The notes beneath the pieces are model-generated. The model searched no databases. It was given only the letters and a program-made list of their open reading frames with translations, and had not been told where the DNA came from. From VXRN01 sp963664365 (GTDB lineage Bacteria > Chloroflexota > Dehalococcoidia > Lucifugimonadales > UBA1123), in NCBI GenBank assembly GCA_963664365.1, contig OY761144.1, positions 1,860,001 to 1,924,000 on the forward strand: a DNA stretch of 64,000 bases. Reading direction: 5' to 3'. A program made the translations under genes and the position numbers. Positions 1 to 7,623 of the stretch are shown here, piece after piece. Position 1 is the first letter of the stretch, and each line of letters starts with the position of its first letter.

Positions 1-922
1 GGGCGACGGACTCCCTATCCAGGCGTCGCAAGCGGATCTCGACTTCACTCGAAACTTTGTCGGCGAGAGCCTGCGAGGTGCAGACGAGGATCGCGCGGGC
101 CATGGGGTCGTGCTCGGCCTGGGCGAGCATGTCGGCGGCGCAGAGAGTGGGGTTGGCGAACTCGTCTGCAACTATCATCGTCTCGGTCGGGCCGTATAGT
201 CCGTCGATGCCGACGTCTCCATACACCATCTTCTTTGCAAGGGTGACGAACACGTTGCCGGGGCCGCAGACGATATCGACGGCGGGTACGGTCTCGGTAC
301 CGTAGGCCATAGCAGCGATGGCCTGCGCTCCGCCGACGGCGAAGACGCGGTCCACGCCGGCGATGCGGGCGGCGGCAAGGACCGTCGGATCGGGAAGGCC
401 GCTCTCCCCTGCCGGAGAGCATAGGATAACGTTCTCGACGCCCGCAACGCGGGCCGGAATCGCGGTCATCAGAACGGTGGACGGCAATGGCGCGCTGCCG
501 CCGGGGACGTACACTCCGGCAGTCCCGCACGGAGTCGAAAGCGCGCCGTACCCGGCGCCGAAGTCCATCCAAGCGCGCGGGGCCGCGGCCTCGTGGTAGC
601 AGCGTATTCTGTCGGCGGCGAGTCTGAGGGCTTCCGCCAAGCGCGGATCGACCAATTCGGCCCCCGTTTCAATCTGCTCATGCGAGACCTCTAGGGTTCG
701 CTGTGTCGAACCTTCTATGGCGTGGGCGAGACGCAGAACGCCGGCGTCTCCTTCGTCTCTGACCACGTCGATGATCTTGGCGACCGTTTCGGCCGGGGTC
801 AGAGGCGCTCCGAATATGCGCCGGGACGTGTCGGCGAATGAGGCAGGTACAGACGCGAGGTCTAGGGTCCGGCCTTCGGAGAGTGCGCGGCGGGCGGAGT
901 CTATGCCGTTGACGGTTCTCAC
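1..922 (-). CDS. hisD: Histidinol dehydrogenase HisD (3' end beyond window)
   Basis: HisD is the NAD-dependent enzyme that oxidises L-histidinol to L-histidine in the last two steps of histidine synthesis. About 307 codons are visible and the C-terminus lies off the left edge. The translation carries the family landmarks in order: 'VYVPGG', 'AVGGAQAIAAMAYGT', 'DIVCGPGN', 'YGPTE' and 'LAQAEHDP', whose Gln and His are known zinc and substrate ligands. The start is a GTG overlapping the TGA of the upstream gene (GTGA), which implies translational coupling. It is the fourth gene of a leftward operon with hisZ, hisG and a phospholipase-like gene. Identification is firm; the start is inferred from the overlap. 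Confidence 0.95.
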   Translation of the reverse strand, partial: MRTVNGIDSARRALSEGRTLDLASVPASFADTSRRIFGAPLTPAETVAKIIDVVRDEGDAGVLRLAHAIEGSTQRTLEVSHEQIETGAELVDPRLAEALRLAADRIRCYHEAAAPRAWMDFGAGYGALSTPCGTAGVYVPGGSAPLPSTVLMTAIPARVAGVENVILCSPAGESGLPDPTVLAAARIAGVDRVFAVGGAQAIAAMAYGTETVPAVDIVCGPGNVFVTLAKKMVYGDVGIDGLYGPTETMIVADEFANPTLCAADMLAQAEHDPMARAILVCTSQALADKVSSEVEIRLRRLDRESVA

Positions 923-1695
923 GACAGATACTCCCTGAGACCGGCGGCGACGGTGTCGGTCACTTCGGACTTGAACTCAGAGATGCGCGATTCGGGAACG
1001 AGGTCGTATAGGCTCTTGAGGGATGCGGGTACGGAGTCCAGGAAGCGTTCGGCGTGTTCGTGAGCCGGATGACGACTTTTGTTGTCACCCAGGGCGTCAT
1101 GCGGGTCGTCGAGCGCGGCGATGCGCCCAGCCATGAATCTCAGCCGCTCCCAAGAGAATCCGCCCTCGACGACACGGTAAACCCAGTCGGTCCACGCGAC
1201 CAGGTCCGACTGTGGAAGAAAGTTGACGCTCACGTTGTTGGGAGCCATATCGACGTCCGCAACGGTGTGCTGCACGTCTTCCCACACCTGCCTGTCGAGG
1301 TCTAGTTGGAGCGCCCTGTCGAAGACTTTGGCTAGAGCGCGGTCTTCGAACACGCCCGCTTCGCCAAAGTATGGCCTGAACATCCTGACGATGTAGGTCT
1401 CGTCGGTGAGAAGGTGGGCAATGTATCCGGCGACGAACGCGCGGGTGGCGCCGTCGTGCTCGGCGGCGTCCATGAGGTCGGGGTATGCGGCGAACATGCC
1501 GTTTACACCCTCCCCTATCGTCTTGAAGTCGAGTTCGACGAAATGGTACTCGGAGCGCGCGCGCTTGGTAATCGCCCGAATGTCGGGCGAAGTGGAGCCT
1601 AAGCAGAAGCAGCCCAGATTGGAGCGGAGCTCGTCCGCTCCGACCATGTCGGCGGCCTGGACAGCGATCTGTATGTGAACGGGAAGGTTGGGCAT
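919..1695 (-). CDS. Zinc-dependent phospholipase C-like protein inside the his operon
   Basis: This 258-residue protein resembles the zinc-dependent phospholipase C / S1-P1 nuclease-like all-helical fold. An N-terminal His in 'LPVHIQIA', 'GSTSPDI' near residue 35, 'YHFVELDF' near residue 50 and an 'AGYIAHLLTDE' helix near residue 90 supply the expected His and Asp zinc ligands. It has no signal peptide, so it is probably cytoplasmic, unlike secreted bacterial toxins of this family. It sits 16 bp after hisG and overlaps hisD by 4 bp, so it is co-transcribed with histidine genes. Substrate is unknown; the family call is from motif pattern only. Confidence 0.6.
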   Translation of the reverse strand: MPNLPVHIQIAVQAADMVGADELRSNLGCFCLGSTSPDIRAITKRARSEYHFVELDFKTIGEGVNGMFAAYPDLMDAAEHDGATRAFVAGYIAHLLTDETYIVRMFRPYFGEAGVFEDRALAKVFDRALQLDLDRQVWEDVQHTVADVDMAPNNVSVNFLPQSDLVAWTDWVYRVVEGGFSWERLRFMAGRIAALDDPHDALGDNKSRHPAHEHAERFLDSVPASLKSLYDLVPESRISEFKSEVTDTVAAGLREYLS

Positions 1696-1711
1696 GTATC
1701 CGCCGCGACGC

Positions 1712-2704
1712 TCAGAAGAGCCTGTTGTAAGACTGACATTCGGACTGGAAGACGTAGTCCGGCTTGGACACCGTAACGGACGATCCGCCGATTTCGCGTA
1801 TGCGGTCCACGGCCGGGAGGAGCCTGCTCTCAGCGACGATGATCGTCACCGCGAACCATCGCTGCCCGTCGGGAGAGAACACCCTTGCGACCGTTGGGCC
1901 TTTGAGTCCGGAGAGGTCGGGGTGCTTCAGCACGTACTCGGCGACGTCTTCGGGGGTCTCCCCTCTCATGTTGGCGGTGACGCTGACGTAGTTTCTGGCG
2001 TTGAGGTGCGCTTCCATCATCTCCAGAAGCAGGCGCGCGGTGAGAACGAGGCCGGAATCGCGGTCCGGGGACATGCGGCGGGCGATTACGCAAGCCTGCG
2101 AGGTGATGGCGGTCCCGCCGTCTATCTGCTTGAGTCGGTTTTCTCTGATCGTGGCTCCACTCTCGGTGATGTCGCCTATGATGTCGGCGAATCCCATGGA
2201 TGGGGCGACTTCAAGCGTTCCGCTCGATTCGATTAGGTTGAAGTAGCTCACGCCGTTGGCGAGCAGATGCCTCTGGATCAGCCTGGGGTACTTGGTGGCT
2301 ACCCTGAGATCCTGGCCGCGATTTCTGAACTCTATGGAGATCTCGGCAAGGTCTGAGATCGAAGACACGTCCACCCAAGAGTCGGGTACGGCAATTACGA
2401 GGCTGCTGCGTCCGAATCCGAGCTCGTCTATGATAACCCTCGTGTCGCCGTCTTCGCGGCGGTTTTCGAGGAACTGATCTTTGCCGACGATGCCGAGATC
2501 GATGCTTCCCTCGTCCACTTTGGAGGTGATGTCGGAGCCGCGCTGGAACATAACCAACATTTCGGGCAGTGACGGGACTTCGGCGTTGTATCGGCGGGAG
2601 CTGCTTCGGAATATGGCTAGGCCGCACGACCTCATGAACGCCATGCAAGGTTCATGGAGCGCTCCGGCGCTGGGCAATGCAAGCCGCAGGATTTGAGGTT
2701 CCAT
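1712..2704 (-). CDS. hisG: ATP phosphoribosyltransferase HisG, long form
   Basis: HisG joins ATP and PRPP in the committed step of histidine synthesis. The 330-residue protein has the periplasmic-binding-like catalytic core ('IDLGIVGKD' near residue 70, 'ESSGTLEVAP' near residue 160 as PRPP loop). It also has a C-terminal ACT-like regulatory domain from about residue 225 ('GLKGPTVARV', 'FAVTIIV'). The length and this domain mark the long, histidine-inhibited form. Its ATG lies 3 bp after the hisZ stop, so the two are tightly coupled. Long HisG normally works without HisZ, which makes the neighbour unexpected. Confidence 0.92.
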   Translation of the reverse strand: MEPQILRLALPSAGALHEPCMAFMRSCGLAIFRSSSRRYNAEVPSLPEMLVMFQRGSDITSKVDEGSIDLGIVGKDQFLENRREDGDTRVIIDELGFGRSSLVIAVPDSWVDVSSISDLAEISIEFRNRGQDLRVATKYPRLIQRHLLANGVSYFNLIESSGTLEVAPSMGFADIIGDITESGATIRENRLKQIDGGTAITSQACVIARRMSPDRDSGLVLTARLLLEMMEAHLNARNYVSVTANMRGETPEDVAEYVLKHPDLSGLKGPTVARVFSPDGQRWFAVTIIVAESRLLPAVDRIREIGGSSVTVSKPDYVFQSECQSYNRLF

Positions 2705-2707
2705 CCC

Positions 2708-3958
2708 CTACCCCCGCTCTCCGCGCCGGCGGGCGGTCCATGCCACTTCGTCTATGTTGAGGGCGAAGCCGCAGGCGGGCATGTCCGGGCCGCCAAAGGC
2801 CCTGACGAGGTCGTCGTATCGTCCTCCGCCGCCGAGTGGGAATGTGGAGTTGAGGGTTTTGGGTTCACCCTCACCCCTGCCCTCTCCCTTAGGTGGAGAG
2901 GGGGATTTGGGGTTGTTGGGAGGCAGGAACTCGAAGACGGCCCCGGTGTAGTAAGCCATTCCCCTGACGAAGGCTAGGTCGAGCCGTATCGAGGACTCGT
3001 TCCATCCGTCCGAAGTGACGGCTTCGAGAGTGGATTCGAGGCTATTCAGGCTGGCGAGCGAGGCTTCGCAGTCTCTCAGAATCGCATCAGCTTCCGCTAC
3101 CACTTCGGACGGAGAGCCATTGACCGCCACCAGCCGAGCAACGCTGCCCGCCGCTTCTTCAAACTCGCTTTTGGAGGAGGCGCGCCTTGCCCTGCCAACG
3201 AGCCGGGACATGATCTGCTCGGGGCTTCGCCTGCCGGTAGCGCCGGATACCGTCTGCTGGAGCGCGTCGAGCACCGGAAGGGCGGTATTGGGCACATCGG
3301 TCATGCCGGTCAGGGCACTGGCCGAGTCGGCCACGAGTCCGGCGGCTGTCGCCTTTTCGACAAGCGGGCCTTCGTAGCCGGCGCCCGCGGCGATGTCGTC
3401 TATGTTGGCGACGATAAACATCTGGGTCTGCTCGGATAGGCCGACCGCGCGTAGGAGGTCGCGTATCACGCCGATGTGCCCGAGGTGCAGGACGCAGTCC
3501 GCGACACCTCCGGCTTCAAGGCATCGGCGCGCGACGCCGAGGATTTCGGAGTCGCCTTCAGCGCCCGGCGCTCCCAGCAACTCGCCTCCCACCTGGTGGA
3601 ACTGTCGGAACCTGCCTCCGCGCGCGCCTCCGTAGCGGAATACTGGGCCCGAGTAGCGGTAGCGGCGCTGGTCGGGGCGGTTCTCGATGAACCACCTGAT
3701 TACGGACGGCGTGAATTCAGGTCTGAGACTGACGCTGATGCCGCCGGGGTCGGAGAAGGTGTACAGGCTGCTCGACACCTCACCGCCGGACTTTCTGACG
3801 AATAGATCGGTGCGCTCGATGACGGGGGTTTCGAGTCGGCGGAACCCGGCTTCGGCGAGGCGGCGTTCCGCGCGCGCCGCAATGCTGAGGTTGTAGTCTG
3901 TATCGGCGGGGCTGAGATCGCGCATGTGATTCAGCCTGTCGATCAAGCGTGTTTCCAA
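2708..3958 (-). CDS. hisZ: HisZ-like ATP phosphoribosyltransferase regulatory subunit
   Basis: This 416-residue protein is a class II histidyl-tRNA synthetase catalytic-core homologue without an anticodon-binding domain. Visible blocks are 'SLRPEFTPSVIRW', 'YRYSGPVFRYGGARGGRFRQ' (motif 2-like), 'LDLAFVRGMAYYTG' and 'GGRYDDLVRAFGG'. The final motif has 'NIDEV' where a synthetase has an arginine after glutamate. These features and the position before hisG favour HisZ over HisS. A Pro/Gly/Glu-rich segment near residues 350-376 is encoded by an interspersed repeat and is absent from the family. The start drawn is TTG; an ATG at 3925 is an alternative. It is the first gene of the operon. Confidence 0.8.
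   Translation of the reverse strand: METRLIDRLNHMRDLSPADTDYNLSIAARAERRLAEAGFRRLETPVIERTDLFVRKSGGEVSSSLYTFSDPGGISVSLRPEFTPSVIRWFIENRPDQRRYRYSGPVFRYGGARGGRFRQFHQVGGELLGAPGAEGDSEILGVARRCLEAGGVADCVLHLGHIGVIRDLLRAVGLSEQTQMFIVANIDDIAAGAGYEGPLVEKATAAGLVADSASALTGMTDVPNTALPVLDALQQTVSGATGRRSPEQIMSRLVGRARRASSKSEFEEAAGSVARLVAVNGSPSEVVAEADAILRDCEASLASLNSLESTLEAVTSDGWNESSIRLDLAFVRGMAYYTGAVFEFLPPNNPKSPSPPKGEGRGEGEPKTLNSTFPLGGGGRYDDLVRAFGGPDMPACGFALNIDEVAWTARRRGERG
2863..2912. repeat. Interspersed GC-rich repeat lying in frame within hisZ
   Basis: The segment reads CCCTCACCCCTGCCCTCTCC then a short loop and GGAGAGGGGG. It matches copies at 23087-23126, 27403-27468 and 44983-45060. Here it is wholly inside hisZ and read through without a stop, giving a peptide with 'PSPPKGEGRGEGEP'. 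Confidence 0.8.
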
Positions 3959-3979
3959 GTTGGAGTCCCCCGTCGGCTG

Positions 3980-4009
3980 ATTTTACATGAGGAACGGAGG
4001 GCGGTTCAA
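3980..4009 (-). promoter_or_regulatory. Candidate sigma70 promoter of the his operon
   Basis: On the minus strand a -35 box TTGAAC (4004-4009) is followed after 18 nt by a -10 box TAAAAT (3980-3985). Transcription would start near 3973, about 15 nt before the TTG start of hisZ. No attenuator or histidine leader peptide is visible. Confidence 0.5.
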
Positions 4010-4202
4010 TTTGGTTTTGGGTTTCGAGCATGTATCATCTTGGTCGGCATGTACCGCCGTCACCCCTGACATACAAGAGAGCCGGGGCTGAGCATCGCCG
4101 ATTTCCCGCTTCTTATGTGGCGTACTTCGTCATCACCATAATATGATACCGCCACCGCTTTAGTCGGAACGGAAATGGACGCAAAGGCGCAGAAGGTCGC
4201 CA

Positions 4203-5078
4203 ATGGACTGTTCGATGCCCAACCCACGACCCGGCGGCGTTGCGGTCGTCGTTGACAGCGGCGCGTGCGTGCCGCCCGCGTTCGATGAGAACCCTCTTGG
4301 GGTCACGGCGCCGATGCGCCTGCACGTCGGCGAATCGGTGTACAAGGACGGAGTGGATATATCGCCCGGCGAGTTTTATCGAATTCAGCGGAGGCACGCG
4401 GGCCGGACAACGACTTCGGCGCCGACGCCTGGGGACTTCATGGAGGCATTCAAATCGGTTTCCGAGAGGGCATCGGCGGCGGTGTGCGTAACCGTATCGG
4501 AGGTGTTTAGCTCGACGCGCGCGTCGGCTGAGACGGCAAAGGCGCAGTTGGCTGAGCTAAACCCGGATTTCGAGGTGCGGGTGGTGGACTCTCACAGCGC
4601 GGCGGGAGGCCAGGGGCTGGTGGCGTGGGAGGCGCTGAAGGCGGCGGACGGCGGCATTTCGGAGGCGGAGAGCGTCGCGCTGGCAGTGCGGGACCGTGTA
4701 CGCCTTCTGGCATTCGTGGACACGCTCTATTACCTGTGGAAAAGCGGACGTGTACCCGCCATAGCGCACGTGGGGGTGTCGGCGCTGAATCTGAAGCCGC
4801 TGTTCGAGCTGCGGATGTCGAAGGTGGTCAGGCTCGGTCGTCCGCGGACGACCGAAAAGGCGATGTCGCGCATGGTGGACCAGATGGCGGAGCGCGTGGG
4901 CGCGTCGAAGGTACACGCGATCTTGATGCACGCGGAAGCGGAGGAGCGGGCACTGGAGCTTGAGAGGGTGGTGAGCGAGCGGTTCGATTGCGCCGAGTTG
5001 TACGTGAGCGAGTTTACGCCCGCGATGGGGTCTCACATAGGGCCGGGGATGGTGGGCGCGGCGTTCTGGGCTGAGTAG
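4203..5078 (+). CDS. DegV family fatty-acid-binding protein
   Basis: DegV proteins bind a fatty acid between two alpha/beta domains; FakB members present fatty acids to the kinase FakA. The 291-residue product has the family features: 'VVVDSGACVP' near the N-terminus, 'TTSAPTPGDFMEAF' near residue 77, 'VSEVFSSTRASAETA' near residue 98, 'VVDSHSAAGGQGL' near residue 123, 'LYYLWKSGRVP' near residue 178 and 'GSHIGPGMVGAAFW' at the end. An ATG at 4215 is a possible later start. No FakA gene is in the window. It stands alone, with two tRNA genes convergent downstream. Confidence 0.9.
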   Translation: MDCSMPNPRPGGVAVVVDSGACVPPAFDENPLGVTAPMRLHVGESVYKDGVDISPGEFYRIQRRHAGRTTTSAPTPGDFMEAFKSVSERASAAVCVTVSEVFSSTRASAETAKAQLAELNPDFEVRVVDSHSAAGGQGLVAWEALKAADGGISEAESVALAVRDRVRLLAFVDTLYYLWKSGRVPAIAHVGVSALNLKPLFELRMSKVVRLGRPRTTEKAMSRMVDQMAERVGASKVHAILMHAEAEERALELERVVSERFDCAELYVSEFTPAMGSHIGPGMVGAAFWAE

Positions 5079-5086
5079 CGGCGCGG

Positions 5087-5162
5087 TGGCACGCCCGGCA
5101 GGATTCGAACCTGCGACATCTGGTTCCGAAGACCAGCGCTCTGTCCGCTGAGCTACGGGCGC
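5087..5162 (-). tRNA. tRNA-Arg (anticodon TCG)
   Basis: The minus strand folds as a cloverleaf: acceptor GCGCCCG with CGGGCGT, anticodon stem CTGGT/ACCAG with loop CTTCGGA giving anticodon TCG (codon CGA), and a T arm with GTTCGAATC. The 3' CCA is encoded at 5087-5089. The first acceptor pair is a G-U wobble. Confidence 0.93.
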
Positions 5163-5347
5163 GCGTCAACTATGAGAGCGACCAACTCAGTTTAGCAGTT
5201 GTTGGGCGAATTGGTGAAATCTGCGAGAGCCGAGGCCGCGGCGCAGCGTCTCCACGGATCGGAGGCCTGTGGGCATCAGGGCATACGCCTGTCGGGTGAA
5301 TGGATTGGGGTCATCGAATCCGTGTGGATAGATAGAGGATTGAATAG

Positions 5348-5423
5348 TGGGGTGAGCGAAGGGATTTGAACCCTCGATCTCCAGGGCCACAACCTGGCGC
5401 CTTACCACTTGGCCACGCTCACC
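5348..5423 (-). tRNA. tRNA-His (anticodon GTG)
   Basis: The acceptor stem is GTGAGCG/CGCTCAC with the histidine-specific extra G at position -1 (5423) opposite C73. Anticodon stem CCAGG/CCTGG encloses TTGTGGC, giving GTG. The 3' CCA is encoded at 5348-5350. The 185 bp between this gene and tRNA-Arg show nothing recognisable. Confidence 0.94.
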
Positions 5424-5493
5424 TCGGACACATAAAAGTCTAGCGCTCGCGGGTTTGGGGGTCAATGAAGATGTGGCGCCGGACCCCAGATCC

Positions 5494-5584
5494 ACCGCCT
5501 AGCGATGGTATTGTAGGCTTGGCGGGTGCGAGCGAGACGCCCGCGCTCCTACCGGCATCCGGGTATTAGGTGGTGGATTTCGGT
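5494..5584. repeat. Dispersed repeat, copy A
   Basis: This stretch (CGCCTAGCGATGG at one end, GGTGGATTTCGG at the other) is an imperfect copy of 54472-54564, about 49 kb away. Both contain TTGGCGGG and GGCATCCGGG in the same order. It lies just beyond the stop of the HTH gene. Confidence 0.6.
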
Positions 5585-5593
5585 GGACTCAGT

Positions 5594-5953
5594 TTAAGCA
5601 GAGTCCGTTCCTTCATGAGGTTCCATGATCTCGTGGAGGTCCTGGGCGGTGAGCGCCTCGAGGAGTTCGGAGACGATGATGTCCTTCTTGGTGTGGTGAC
5701 GGAGCGGCAGGCTGGGGTCCACGCTGTACACATTTCTGCGTCCGGACTTGCGCCTGGTGATGTATCCAGCCTCTTCGAGGTCGGAGATTATCTTGTGCGT
5801 AGTACGCTCAGTGACGCCGATATACTGCGCTATTTCCCTCGCCGTGCTGGTCGAGTTGTGGGAGATGTAACTGAGCACAAGGCCGTGGTTGGTGATAAAT
5901 GTCCACCGAGAGGATGAAGTCAACGTGTCAGGCTCCACATAGGTTGAGGTCAT
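5594..5953 (-). CDS. Small winged-helix transcriptional regulator
   Basis: The 119-residue protein starts at ATG 5953 and contains a winged HTH of ArsR/MarR type near residues 15-75 ('ITNHGLVLSYISHN', 'TAREIAQYIGVTERTTHKII', then the wing 'GYITRRKSGRRNVYSVDP'). The C-terminal 40 residues are short and acidic; no metal-binding cysteines are present. It lies 23 bp after the pepA stop on the same strand, so it may be read from the pepA promoter. A -35/-10-like pair (TTGAAC, 17 nt, TAGTAT) overlaps its start codon, so an own promoter with a later start is possible. The target is unknown. Confidence 0.75.
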   Translation of the reverse strand: MTSTYVEPDTLTSSSRWTFITNHGLVLSYISHNSTSTAREIAQYIGVTERTTHKIISDLEEAGYITRRKSGRRNVYSVDPSLPLRHHTKKDIIVSELLEALTAQDLHEIMEPHEGTDSA

Positions 5954-5976
5954 ACTATCACAAGTTTGGTCAATGT

Positions 5977-7485
5977 TCAATTTCCTGAGGCGGCCAGGCT
6001 TTCGGTCAGCTCTACCAGTGTCCTGACCGGTACGCCGGTTGAGCCGGCTGGGTTGATGCCCGCGGTCTTGCGGCCCCTGGAGGTTGCGGCGACGTCGAGG
6101 TGCGCCCACTTGGCGTCTCCGGCGAACTCTCCGATTATGAGCGCGCCTATGCTGGCTCCGGCGGCCGAGCCTCCGGTGTTCCTGATGTCGGCGACGGCGC
6201 TCTTGTACTGGGACTTGTATGAGGAGAATGTCGGCATCTGCCACATTCGCTCCCCCACCCTGTCACCGGCGTCGGCGACGCGGTCGAGCCAGTCCTGGTC
6301 GTTTCCGAACAGTCCGGTGGCCCCATCGCCGAGGGCGATTCTGATGGCTCCCGTGAGGGTGGCGACGTCGACGATCCTGCCGATGTTGTGGCTGACAGCG
6401 TAGCAGAGGGCGTCGGCCAGGACGAGTCGGCCCTCGGCGTCGGTGTTTCCAATTTCGATCGTCTTGCCGTTCATGACGCGGACGACGTCTCCGGGCCGTT
6501 GGGCGCGTCTGCCGGGCATGTTTTCGGTAGAGGGAACGATTCCCCATACGTTGACGCGCGGCTTGAGCCATCCGATGGCCTTCATGGCGGCGATGACTGA
6601 AGCTCCGCCCGACATGTCTCCCTTCATCGTGAGCATCCCGGAGGCGGACTTGATGTCCAGTCCGCCGCTGTCGAAGGTAATGCCCTTGCCGAGGAGTCCG
6701 AGGTTGTTGTCTGGGTTGTCGGGATCGCCGTCGTACTTGATGACGATGAATTTGGGCGGCTCCTCGGATCCCTGGGCGACGCCGGCGAACGCGCCCATTC
6801 CGAGGGCCTCGATGTCTTCCCGTTCGAGAACCGTGATGGACATTCCGCAGTCCGAGGCGACTTCCAAGGCGATTTCAGCCATGCGGGTCGGGGTCATATA
6901 GTTGGCCGGTTCGTTGCCCATATCGCGGGCGAGGTTGACGGCGTCGGAGATCGCGCAGCCGCGCTCCACGGCAGTCCGAGCGGGAGCGAGCTTGCTTTCG
7001 TCGAACTCGACGACGTTGACGGCCTCGATCTCGCTTGAGTCGGAGTCTGTCTTGTACTTGTCAAATGAGTAGAGACCGAGCACGATTCCCTCGGCGGCGG
7101 CGAGAGCCGACTGGTTGACGTCGAGGCCGGCGATGCCCGCTCCATGAAGTATAGTCGCGTAGCTGCTGACGCCCTTCGAGCGAAGAAACCTGGCCGCGTC
7201 CGCGTGTACTTCACGGGCGACGCCTGAGTCGAACGAGTCGCTCTTGCCCAGGCCTGCCACAACGACCCGACGCGACGGGATGCGCCCGAGTGAGTAGATA
7301 AGGGTAAGCTCGCCCTTCTTGCCGGTGACGTCGCCTTGGGCTATGAGGTCGGTGATTGCGCCGTCGAGGGCACTATCGAGAGCGCCGGTCGCGCCTCCGG
7401 GGTGGGTGACGCCTTCGAAGAGGTTGACGACGACCGCGGGGTCGTCTCGCTGGGCGATGTTGCCCTGGACTACGTTGATCTGCAT
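5977..7485 (-). CDS. pepA: Leucyl aminopeptidase PepA (M17)
   Basis: PepA removes N-terminal residues from peptides in the cytoplasm and uses two metal ions. The 502-residue protein has a variable N-terminal macro-like domain and the M17 catalytic domain. The metal and catalytic motifs are present: 'GKGITFDSGGLDIK' near residue 265, 'MKGDMSGGASV' near residue 285 and the signature 'NTDAEGRLVLADAL' near residue 348. I place the start at ATG 7485, preceded by GAGGAG, rather than 16 codons earlier. A promoter lies upstream. The HTH gene follows closely. Confidence 0.95.
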   Translation of the reverse strand: MQINVVQGNIAQRDDPAVVVNLFEGVTHPGGATGALDSALDGAITDLIAQGDVTGKKGELTLIYSLGRIPSRRVVVAGLGKSDSFDSGVAREVHADAARFLRSKGVSSYATILHGAGIAGLDVNQSALAAAEGIVLGLYSFDKYKTDSDSSEIEAVNVVEFDESKLAPARTAVERGCAISDAVNLARDMGNEPANYMTPTRMAEIALEVASDCGMSITVLEREDIEALGMGAFAGVAQGSEEPPKFIVIKYDGDPDNPDNNLGLLGKGITFDSGGLDIKSASGMLTMKGDMSGGASVIAAMKAIGWLKPRVNVWGIVPSTENMPGRRAQRPGDVVRVMNGKTIEIGNTDAEGRLVLADALCYAVSHNIGRIVDVATLTGAIRIALGDGATGLFGNDQDWLDRVADAGDRVGERMWQMPTFSSYKSQYKSAVADIRNTGGSAAGASIGALIIGEFAGDAKWAHLDVAATSRGRKTAGINPAGSTGVPVRTLVELTESLAASGN

Positions 7486-7516
7486 GATGGCGGCTCCTCG
7501 CTGGGTTGCTGGGCCA

Positions 7517-7546
7517 ATTATACGTTCAGTCAATCGCGCGTGTCAT
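7517..7546 (-). promoter_or_regulatory. Candidate sigma70 promoter of pepA
   Basis: On the minus strand ATGACA (7541-7546), 18 nt, then a perfect TATAAT (7517-7522). The expected start near 7510 leaves a leader of about 25 nt that contains the GAGGAG ribosome site. Confidence 0.55.
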
Positions 7547-7623
7547 GGGAGCTTTGATATAATCGCGCGGGCGTGGAGTCGAGTTCAAAATCCCCATGAC
7601 TCCGATCGCCGGGAGCGCCTGAA

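Noticed and set aside
5954..6244. N-terminal extension of the small HTH regulator
   Set aside because: It overlaps pepA in another frame and is Arg-rich shadow sequence; a good ATG is at 5953.
7517..7534. TTGACT close to TATAAT upstream of pepA as a promoter pair
   Set aside because: The spacing is only 5 nt; ATGACA at 18 nt is a better -35.
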